Shown here: in pieces, positions 16,083 to 23,068 of the stretch | Layout: the number at the start of each line of letters is the position of its first letter | Position numbering within the stretch: position 1 is the first letter of the stretch | Assembly: GCA_964588385.1 (NCBI GenBank) | Contig: CAZPPG010000014.1 | Coordinates: 1 to 64,000 of the forward strand | Source: JAHBWV01 sp964588385 | GTDB lineage: Bacteria > Planctomycetota > Phycisphaerae > Phycisphaerales > UBA1924 | DNA length: 64,000 nucleotides | Direction: 5' to 3' | Translations under genes and position numbers: made by a program | The notes under the pieces: model-generated | What the model saw: the letters and a program-made list of their open reading frames with translations, nothing else | The model's database searches: none | What the model was told of the DNA's origin: nothing

Positions 16083-16113
16083 CGGGCGGACGACCGAGAT
16101 GGTCGCCCGCCCG
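16083..16113. terminator. bidirectional hairpin between convergent genes
   Basis: Inverted repeat of 13 bp with one A/C mismatch (CGGGCGG-A-CGACC against GGTCG-C-CCGCCCG) and a 5-base loop. It stands between the DUF4097 gene and the choice-of-anchor-B gene and could end transcription from both sides, although T-runs are weak. Confidence 0.6.
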
Positions 16114-16143
16114 TTCCGCAATTCCGTCTCACACGACCGCGAT

Positions 16144-18483
16144 TCAGCAGCCGAGGCCGAATGCGTCGAGGAAGTCAAGGAAGTCAAGGACGTCGACGAA
16201 CGTGTCGCCGTTGAAGTCCGCATCCGCGGTGGTGCCGCAGGGGGCGGGCTGTCCGGAGCAGGAGCCGAAATCGTCGAAGAAGTCCAGGAAGTCAAGGACA
16301 TCGGGGGTGGTGTCGCCGTTGTAGTCCGCGGCGCATGCCGGGGGCGGCGTGCAGCCGATGACAACGGCCCTGAAGTCATCGACGCCGGCCTCGATGATCG
16401 AGCCGGAGCCGAGGTCCGCGGCACGGAAGCGGACGCGGACGTTGGCGGTGGGGCTCACAAAGTCACTGACTTCAAACTCGTTGAAGAACCAGCCGCCGGA
16501 GACCTGGTCGCCGCTCGGGCCGACCGTCTCGACGGTCACCCACGAGGTTCCGTTGTTGGTGACCTGGACAACAAAGGTGTCGTTGAAGGGATCTGCGCCG
16601 GCGTGGTTTGAGTACCAGCGCCAGTACGAGATCCTCGCGCCGGTTGAGCCTGCGAGGTTGATGACGGGGCTGAGGAGAGTGGTTGTGCCGCCATCGACGT
16701 CGGCATCACCGACCCCGCCACCCGATGAGCCCTGGCCTGTGACGTACGCGCGGATTCCGGGAGCCGGGGTGTGATCGTCCTCGGGTGCGGCGGCGGTGCC
16801 GTTCGGATCGACGCGGGTCCAGATGCCGGTGGAGGCGTTGTCGCCGCTCATGCCGATGGTCCAACCCTTGTTGGTCTCCATGTCGTCCTCGAACACCGTG
16901 GTCATGTCGGTGGCGACAATGGCGTCGATGCTGGCTGTGGTGTAGGGGCTGTTGTCGATGGCGGTCGCGGAGACGCGATAGTTCACGGCGTCGAAGCAGG
17001 AGAGCGCGGGGAGCACACCGCGCCACGAGTCATCGACCTGCTGCGTCATGGCGACCTGCTGGGGCGAGCCGCCGTTGACGGCGTAGTGCAGGGTGACGGA
17101 AGACGAGTTGATCTCCTCACCGCTGATCTCATCGATGGTCGCGACGATGCTCGTGGCCTGGCCCGGCGCGATCATGGTTGGCGCGTTGGAGAACTGGATG
17201 TCGAGCGAGGGGAACGGCTGATCGCCTTCGCCGAGGACGAACAGTCCTCGCTCAATGTCGGAGACCAGAATGGTTCCTGAGGGGAAGAAGGGATAGACGC
17301 TCCATGCGCCGTTGAACGAGGCCGAATCGCTGCCCGGATAGGAGTCGAAATATGCGACCTCAACCGGCGCGACGGGATTGGTGCGATCGAAGATGCGCAG
17401 GCCGGAGCGGTAGTTCGCTTCGTAGATCCGGTTGCCCTTCACATAGAGGTTGTGGTCGATGGCGGCCTTGCCGCTTGTGAACGTTCCCGCGAGCGTCGGG
17501 CTGGACGGATTGGCGAGCGAGAACACGCGGGTTGTCGTCACGGAGACGGTGCTGCCCTCGTCAAGCTCGTCATCCATGTAGAGATACATGCCGTCTTCCG
17601 ACATCCAGCCCTGGTGGCAGTAGGAGACGCCGGGATATGACGTGCCGCCCAGACGGACCATACTGGCCTTGTTCGTGACGTCGATGACTTCAATGCCTGC
17701 GCTGCCGTTGAAGCAATAGGCGATTTCCCGACCGGCCAGAGGGCCCGAGGTGTAGCTGACAACCTGTGCGTCGTGGACGTAACGGGTTGACCACGACCCG
17801 ACGATCGTGGGATTGGCGGGATCGGCGGTCGAGACGGCCACGAGGCCGCCGTTGGCGATGTTGGCGCCGACCAGGTACAGATAGCCGGTCGCGGGATTGA
17901 CGGCAATGTTGTGCGTCGTCGTGTGGCCCGCCTGCATCTTGTTCTGTACGAGAGTGACAATGCCGTTATCGATCTGCGACATGTCCATGACCTGAATGCC
18001 GAGGCCGCCCTCGCTGACGCCGTATGCGTAGTGGCCGTGGACCTTGACATCGTGCCAGAGACTTGTTGCCCCGGCGATGTAGCCGACGACCTGGGCGTTC
18101 GTGGGGTCGGTCACTTCAACGAATCCGAACCCCCTTTCGAGTCCGACGATCGCGTATTCGCGGCCGGAGGGCGAGACGTAGCCCCAGCAATCGTTGCCGG
18201 ACGTATTGCCGCCCGGGAAGCCGTTGAGCGGGATCCATGAACCGAGTTGAACGCCGGACGCGTCAAACGTCTCGCGCTGGCCGGGCGAGTCGCCACGAAC
18301 GAATGGATCAAGCGGAGCGCCGAGCCGGAAGGGCGTTCCGAATTTGGGACCCTTGAAGTCCTGGAGCTTTCTCCAGTCTTCATCGGCGTTTGCCGCCAGA
18401 CCCGCCGACGCGACCGTGATGGCGGCGAGGCAGCCCATAGACAGCGAGCGGACAAGGTCGATGGCGCAATCGCGATTCTTCAT
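16144..18483 (-). CDS. secreted choice-of-anchor-B protein with dockerin-like C-terminus
   Basis: A 779-residue secreted protein. It has a signal peptide (about 1-35, ending LAANA), then a region of about 350 residues with beta-propeller-like LVIVD-type repeats (phrases such as GFGFVEVTDPTNAQVVGYI and GLRIFDRTNPVAPVEVAYF) characteristic of choice-of-anchor-B proteins. A beta-sandwich segment follows, with an MAM-like region around WTRVDPNG to VRVRFRAADLG. It ends with two calcium-binding-type repeats, DYNGDTTPDVLDFLDF and DFNGDTFVDVLDFLDF, closing in LGC. Such paired DxNxDxxxD repeats are typical of Phycisphaerae exoproteins and resemble type I dockerins. The start is ATG 18483, with GGAGAG about 5 bases upstream; 14 further in-frame codons precede it without a ribosome-binding site. 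Confidence 0.9.
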   Translation of the reverse strand: MKNRDCAIDLVRSLSMGCLAAITVASAGLAANADEDWRKLQDFKGPKFGTPFRLGAPLDPFVRGDSPGQRETFDASGVQLGSWIPLNGFPGGNTSGNDCWGYVSPSGREYAIVGLERGFGFVEVTDPTNAQVVGYIAGATSLWHDVKVHGHYAYGVSEGGLGIQVMDMSQIDNGIVTLVQNKMQAGHTTTHNIAVNPATGYLYLVGANIANGGLVAVSTADPANPTIVGSWSTRYVHDAQVVSYTSGPLAGREIAYCFNGSAGIEVIDVTNKASMVRLGGTSYPGVSYCHQGWMSEDGMYLYMDDELDEGSTVSVTTTRVFSLANPSSPTLAGTFTSGKAAIDHNLYVKGNRIYEANYRSGLRIFDRTNPVAPVEVAYFDSYPGSDSASFNGAWSVYPFFPSGTILVSDIERGLFVLGEGDQPFPSLDIQFSNAPTMIAPGQATSIVATIDEISGEEINSSSVTLHYAVNGGSPQQVAMTQQVDDSWRGVLPALSCFDAVNYRVSATAIDNSPYTTASIDAIVATDMTTVFEDDMETNKGWTIGMSGDNASTGIWTRVDPNGTAAAPEDDHTPAPGIRAYVTGQGSSGGGVGDADVDGGTTTLLSPVINLAGSTGARISYWRWYSNHAGADPFNDTFVVQVTNNGTSWVTVETVGPSGDQVSGGWFFNEFEVSDFVSPTANVRVRFRAADLGSGSIIEAGVDDFRAVVIGCTPPPACAADYNGDTTPDVLDFLDFFDDFGSCSGQPAPCGTTADADFNGDTFVDVLDFLDFLDAFGLGC

Positions 18484-18641
18484 GGAACTCTCCGTGCCCC
18501 CACGACGAGTTTCCGGCATGCTCAAATCGGTCCTGTGAAACCTGAATGGCTCTGTAACGTACCAGAGAGGAACCTACCCTACAAGTCACGGCGTGACCTG
18601 AATCGGCGATACGGCGAAGTTTCTTCGAGGTTCCCACCGGT

Positions 18642-19541
18642 ATGCACCTGAGACAAAGCCATCACAAGCGGGGATTCAAGCGTCAGATGTGGCGTGGATG
18701 GGTTGGGGTCGCGGCGGTGTTGGGTGGCGTCGGGTTCGGTCTGTCGGGCAACGCACAGTCACCCTCACGAGCTCCGGTGTCCGAAACTGCCCAGCTTCAC
18801 TTTCTCGTGATCGACGATCGGTTTACTCCCCACGTTCGGGTCTCCTGGGAGGGAGCGGACGGCAAACCCGTGGTGCTGGAGGCGGATCGGGCGTATACCG
18901 CGCCCGCGATGCGGTCTGAACTGGGCCACAACCTGGATTGCTTCGTTGCGTTGGGGGGCACGCGGCTGGACAAGCAGGCGGGGCACCCCGACGGAGCCAT
19001 CGTGCGGGTGGGGCTTTACAAGCGAGACCCGGCCAAGCCTCTGTTCGAGGGCTTGGAACGGGATTCGATCATCGAAGTCAGGCTCACGAACGTCGTGTTC
19101 GACAAGCCGGCGGTGGTCACTCCCGAGAGCGGCGTGCAGCACCTCAAGTACTCACCGGACGGGCTGGCCGAGTGCGGTCTGGCGGGCGCGGCTTTCGAGC
19201 TCTACAACACGGTCAGCTTGACCGATAACCTCAAGGGGAGCGTGACCGCGGCAAACGGGCGATTGGGCGTGCTCGGGTCAAACGGGGCCGAGTTTGCAGT
19301 GACGCAAGAGGCGGACGGGACATTCACACTCGTGGCCAGGATCCCGTATTCATTGCTGCGTCACGTTCAGGACCCGTGGCAGTTGACCAAGCCGGGCACG
19401 TTTCTGGAGCCGCTGCACTTTCACCTTGAGTTTGAAGCGGTGCCGCTCCTGCTGGTTCCTGACGCGTTGCGTCCGGGCGACACGTCGGCTCCGGCGAAGC
19501 CCTCCAAGGCGGACGAAACAGGTAAGTCTTTGCAGGATTGA
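18642..19541 (+). CDS. secreted protein of unknown function
   Basis: A 299-residue protein with a basic N-terminus and a hydrophobic segment (about residues 17-37, ending SGNAQ) that looks like a cleaved signal peptide. The mature part is predicted mostly beta, with no repeats or recognisable catalytic motif. Phrases such as FLVIDDRFTPHVRVSWEGAD and FTLVARIPYSLLRHVQDPW suggest one or two beta-sandwich folds. An alternative start is the ATG at 18687, but the ATG at 18642 with GAGG upstream gives a more normal n-region. It is divergent from the choice-of-anchor-B gene. The function is not known. Confidence 0.75.
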   Translation: MHLRQSHHKRGFKRQMWRGWVGVAAVLGGVGFGLSGNAQSPSRAPVSETAQLHFLVIDDRFTPHVRVSWEGADGKPVVLEADRAYTAPAMRSELGHNLDCFVALGGTRLDKQAGHPDGAIVRVGLYKRDPAKPLFEGLERDSIIEVRLTNVVFDKPAVVTPESGVQHLKYSPDGLAECGLAGAAFELYNTVSLTDNLKGSVTAANGRLGVLGSNGAEFAVTQEADGTFTLVARIPYSLLRHVQDPWQLTKPGTFLEPLHFHLEFEAVPLLLVPDALRPGDTSAPAKPSKADETGKSLQD

Positions 19542-19657
19542 GAGTTGGGCTCCGGGCTGGACGTCGGTAGACTGTGCGGCGTGTCAAAAGTGAGAAGACG
19601 CGCGCCGGGCGCGTTCTCATCGATCTTCCTGTCACCGGACGAAACCCACCCCGATCG

Positions 19658-20344
19658 ATGACCCAGCAAACCAAACAAGATGTGTTTCCCCCGACGATGA
19701 GCACGTGGATCGCTCAGCGCATGGGCGATGGTGTCGAGGGGCGGAACGAGGTCAACCGCCACATCATGGCGGTGTATGACTGGCCGCTTCGCGTGTATTT
19801 CATGGGCACATCCGAGCGATGGCTCGGAGAACCCGAGGACGTCGTCAGCGGGTTCTTCGCCGACCGGCTCGGCCGTCCGGAGTTCCTGCACGAGTGGCGC
19901 GCGAGCGGGATGCGCCTGCGTCGATGGCTGATGAACGCGTTCTGCTTCTACCTGATGGAGTTGCGCCGCGCCCGGGCCCGCGATCGGCGGGCAGGGGAGC
20001 TGGATCGCGAGCCAATCGTGTTCAACGGGAGCCCCGAGGCGGCCATCGACCGTGCGTTCCGCGTTTCTCTTGTGCGGGAGGCCCTGCGCGTGGCGCAGGA
20101 GACGTGCGAGGAGACGGGGCTGGCCCAGCACTGGAACATTTTCGTGTCGCACTACCTCACCGGGCGCGACTACTCGGATCTCTCTCGAGAGTTCGTTGTG
20201 TCTCCCGAGCGTGCGGCGGTCATGGCGAGGACCGCAGCCCGCAAGTTTCGCGGCGCCGTTCGTGAGTTGCTCGCCGGTGATGGAACACCCGACCAGGAGG
20301 TCGACCAGGAGATCCTGGCGCTCATCGAGGAGCCCACATCATGA
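19658..20344 (+). CDS. planctomycete ECF-like RNA polymerase sigma factor
   Basis: A 228-residue helical protein. The middle (RLRRWLMNAFCFYLMELRR) resembles sigma region 2, and the C-terminus (SDLSREFVVSPERAAVMARTA, K/R-rich) resembles a region 4 helix-turn-helix. The overall pattern matches divergent ECF-type sigma factors common in Phycisphaerae, rather than a classical RpoE. A frame is open from 19574, but a TAGACT box sits at 19568-19573, directly before it, so a transcript would start near 19580. Translation is then best placed at the ATG at 19658 (MTQQTKQ). Its last codons overlap the next gene by 4 bases. No membrane anti-sigma factor is adjacent; the partner gene may take that regulatory place. 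Confidence 0.65.
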   Translation: MTQQTKQDVFPPTMSTWIAQRMGDGVEGRNEVNRHIMAVYDWPLRVYFMGTSERWLGEPEDVVSGFFADRLGRPEFLHEWRASGMRLRRWLMNAFCFYLMELRRARARDRRAGELDREPIVFNGSPEAAIDRAFRVSLVREALRVAQETCEETGLAQHWNIFVSHYLTGRDYSDLSREFVVSPERAAVMARTAARKFRGAVRELLAGDGTPDQEVDQEILALIEEPTS

Positions 20345-20835
20345 CACGCGCCGGGTCCGGACAGACCTCGCACATCAGCGTCTACGACTCGATCGGCGAG
20401 TCGCAGGCCTCAACCCTTCTGCGCCTTGGACTGCTCGGGCCCCGGCGCCCGATCGACGATCTGGCGGATCGCCTTGCCGAGCCGGGCGCGGCCCATTGGC
20501 TGGACAGCGTGCTGGAGGTCGGTACGACCGCGGCCATCGGGAAGCCCCGGTCGGTGCTGCTGATGGGTGAGACAAGCGTTGAGGACCTCATCCGGATCAA
20601 GGATGAGGGAAAGCGTCGCTATCGCTCGTCGGAGACGGCTGATGGGCGCCTGGGAGGCCTGGCGATCTACTTTGTCGCGATCGGCGGGGGCCTGGTCCAT
20701 CACAGAAAGAACATCTGCAGCCGCCCGCCGGACGTGCTGCACGCGGCGCTGCTGGATCTGGCGGCAGCGGCCACGGGGCACTGGAGCGACCTTCTGACGC
20801 GGGCCGCGGCCTCGGCGCGGACGCTGGTGGTCTGA
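20341..20835 (+). CDS. hypothetical protein coupled to the sigma-like gene
   Basis: A soluble protein of 164 residues with no recognisable domain. It is predicted alpha/beta: an N-terminal part with ASTLLRLGLLGPRRPIDDLA, a central KPRSVLLMGETSVEDLIRI strand-helix unit and a hydrophobic strand GGLAIYFVAIGGGLVHHR, then two helices. It has no signal peptide and no obvious metal or nucleotide site. Its ATG overlaps the sigma-like gene's TGA (ATGA), and a perfect 10-bp terminator hairpin follows 63 bases after the stop, so the two genes form a closed operon. A cytoplasmic regulator of the sigma-like protein is a reasonable guess, not a demonstrated role. Confidence 0.7.
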   Translation: MTRAGSGQTSHISVYDSIGESQASTLLRLGLLGPRRPIDDLADRLAEPGAAHWLDSVLEVGTTAAIGKPRSVLLMGETSVEDLIRIKDEGKRRYRSSETADGRLGGLAIYFVAIGGGLVHHRKNICSRPPDVLHAALLDLAAAATGHWSDLLTRAAASARTLVV

Positions 20836-20898
20836 GCGCGTGCCGGTGACGCAGCCGGGTGGGCGGCGGACGGTAGATGGAGTTGGTCCTAATCTTCG

Positions 20899-20924
20899 GA
20901 CCCGGCTCGGATGTGAGCCGGGTC
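20899..20924 (+). terminator. terminator of the sigma-like operon
   Basis: Perfect 10-bp inverted repeat (GACCCGGCTC against GAGCCGGGTC) with a 6-base loop, followed by TCTTGTCTTT. It lies between the 164-residue protein gene and the S46 peptidase gene on the same strand and should separate their transcripts. Confidence 0.8.
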
Positions 20925-20945
20925 TCTTGTCTTTGGAGTCTGCCC

Positions 20946-23015
20946 ATGCGTCAGCTCTTTCTCGGGATCGTGGGTGTTCTTGCCTTGGCTTCGGCTGCCC
21001 TTGCCGCCTCTGCGGACGAGGGGATGTGGCTGCTCACCTCGCCGCCGAAGCAGACGCTTGGGTCCAGGTACGGTTTCGAGCCGACCGACGCGTGGCTGGA
21101 GCGGATGCAGAAGTCCGCGGTGCGTTTCTCGACCGGCGGCTCGGGCTCGCTGGTATCGGCGACCGGTCTGGTGATGACGAATCACCATGTCGCGTCGGAC
21201 ATGCTCTCCAAACTCAGCGTGAACGGTCTGGACATCCAGCGTGATGGGTACATCGCGCGGAGCCAGACGGAAGAACTGGCGTGTCCGGATCTTGAGTTAA
21301 ACGTTCTCTGGACGATCGAGGACGTGACGGACCAGGTGAACGCGGGAACGGACGGGATGTCTGCGTCGGACGCGGCAGCGGCCCGTCGGCGGGCGATCTC
21401 CACGATCGAGCAGGAGGCGGGCGCAGCGTCGGGACTGCTCTGCCAGGTTGTGACGCTGTACCAGGGGGCGAGGTATCACCTGTACGCGTACAAGCGATTC
21501 ACCGATGTGCGTCTGGTCTTTGCGCCGGAGGAAGGGATCGCCTTCTTCGGTGGTGATACGGACAACTTTGAGTATCCCCGGTACTGCCTGGACGTGACAT
21601 TCTTCCGGATTTACGAGAACGGGAAGCCGTACACGCCGGAGCATCACCTGACGTGGTCGCCGAACGGGATTGCAGAGAACGAGCTTGGGATGGTTTTCGG
21701 GCACCCCGGAACCACACGGCGGCTCTACACCGTTGACCATCTGAAGTTTGTGCGCGATGTGCAGTTGCCCCGTCGCCTGGCGCAGCTCTGGCGGCGCGAG
21801 GTGCAACTGACCAACTTCTCCAATCGCAACGAAGAGAATCGCAGGATGGCCCGTGAGGATTTCCTCGGCGTGCAGAACGCGCGGAAGGCATTGGCCGGGC
21901 AGTTCGACGGGCTGCTCGATCCCGCGGTGATGAACGAGAAGGCCCGTGCCGAGGCCAAGCTCCGCGCGTGGGTGCTTGAGGATCCCGATCGGACGGCGGC
22001 CTGGGCGAGCGCGTGGGACGATCTGGCCGAGGCGCAGAAGCGTCATGGGGAGTTTTTCAACGATCGTGTGATGGACCTCTCGTCTTCCACGCTCTTCCGC
22101 ACCGCGCTGCACCTGGTGCGCATGGGCGACGAACTGCCCAAGCCCTCCGGTGATCGTCTGCGGGAGTATCGCGACTCGGGGCTTGAATCGCTGAAGTTCC
22201 AGTTGTTCTCGCCCGCGCCGGTGCACACGGCGCTCGAGGTTGACATCCTGAAGTCGGGGCTCAGCCAGATGGCCGAGACGCTGGGCGGCGACCATCCGGT
22301 GGTCCAGCTCGCGCTGGCGGGCAAGAGTCCCGCGGCACGGGCCCAGGAGCTTGTCGCCGGAACCGGGCTCGCGTCGGTCGAGGCGAGGCAGGGGCTCGCG
22401 GCGGGAGGCAGCGAGGCGATCGCGACGTCGACCGATCCGATGATCCGACTTGCGGCCGCGCTCGATCCCGCGCTCCGCACGTATCGCACACGCTTTGAGA
22501 ACGAGGTCGAGTCGGTGGAGCGTCAGGCGTACGCCAAGATCGCGGCGGCCAAGTTCGCGTTCGAGGGCGACAGCGTCTACCCAGATGCCACGTTCACGCT
22601 CCGCATGTCGTTCGGTCCGATCAAGTCGTATGAGGAGATGGGCAGGAGCGTGCCGGCGTTCACGCGGATGGGCGGCGTGTTCACCCGTGCGGATGCACGA
22701 GACGGTGATCCGGCCTTCCGTCTCCCGCAGCGCTGGCTGGACGCGAAGGACCGGATCAATCCCGATGTGCCGTTCAACTTTGTGATGTGCGCGGACATCA
22801 TCGGTGGCAACTCCGGCTCGCCGGTGGTGAACACCAAGGGCGAGGTGGTGGGGCTGATCTTCGACGGCAATCTGCACTCCCTGCCCTGGGCGTTCGCGTA
22901 CGACGAGCGTCAGGGACGGGCGGTCAGCGTCGATTCACGCGGCATGATGGAAGCGTTCAAGTCGGTCTATAAGGCCGAGAGCCTGGTGAAGGAACTGCTG
23001 GCCCCGGCGAAGTGA
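20946..23015 (+). CDS. S46 family dipeptidyl-peptidase (DPP7/DPP11-like)
   Basis: A 689-residue periplasmic serine exopeptidase that removes dipeptides from peptide N-termini. It has a signal peptide (about 1-23, ending LAASADEG) and a split chymotrypsin-like fold. The catalytic histidine lies in VMTNHHVA (second His is residue 81), the aspartate in FFGGDTDNFEYPRY and the nucleophile in GGNSGSPVVN (Ser625). Between the two halves lies the helical lid typical of S46. The S1 preference (DPP7 versus DPP11) cannot be settled by eye. The start is the ATG at 20946; in-frame codons upstream cover the terminator hairpin and are not coding. It probably feeds dipeptides from extracellular protein breakdown. 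Confidence 0.95.
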   Translation: MRQLFLGIVGVLALASAALAASADEGMWLLTSPPKQTLGSRYGFEPTDAWLERMQKSAVRFSTGGSGSLVSATGLVMTNHHVASDMLSKLSVNGLDIQRDGYIARSQTEELACPDLELNVLWTIEDVTDQVNAGTDGMSASDAAAARRRAISTIEQEAGAASGLLCQVVTLYQGARYHLYAYKRFTDVRLVFAPEEGIAFFGGDTDNFEYPRYCLDVTFFRIYENGKPYTPEHHLTWSPNGIAENELGMVFGHPGTTRRLYTVDHLKFVRDVQLPRRLAQLWRREVQLTNFSNRNEENRRMAREDFLGVQNARKALAGQFDGLLDPAVMNEKARAEAKLRAWVLEDPDRTAAWASAWDDLAEAQKRHGEFFNDRVMDLSSSTLFRTALHLVRMGDELPKPSGDRLREYRDSGLESLKFQLFSPAPVHTALEVDILKSGLSQMAETLGGDHPVVQLALAGKSPAARAQELVAGTGLASVEARQGLAAGGSEAIATSTDPMIRLAAALDPALRTYRTRFENEVESVERQAYAKIAAAKFAFEGDSVYPDATFTLRMSFGPIKSYEEMGRSVPAFTRMGGVFTRADARDGDPAFRLPQRWLDAKDRINPDVPFNFVMCADIIGGNSGSPVVNTKGEVVGLIFDGNLHSLPWAFAYDERQGRAVSVDSRGMMEAFKSVYKAESLVKELLAPAK

Positions 23016-23056
23016 GCGATTAGACCGAGTGGGCGGCATCCACCACCCGGGGCCGG

Positions 23057-23062
23057 TACACT
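23057..23062 (+). promoter_or_regulatory. -10-like box, leaderless start of the GH63-like gene
   Basis: TACACT followed by 6 bases (CGCGCC) and the ATG at 23069. No Shine-Dalgarno sequence lies between. The spacing would place the transcription start at the start codon. Confidence 0.55.
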
Positions 23063-23068
23063 CGCGCC

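Noticed and set aside
19574..19657. Longer start for the sigma-like gene (GTG 19574)
   Set aside because: A -10-like TAGACT ends at the base before this codon, so it would lie upstream of the transcript start; no ribosome-binding site.
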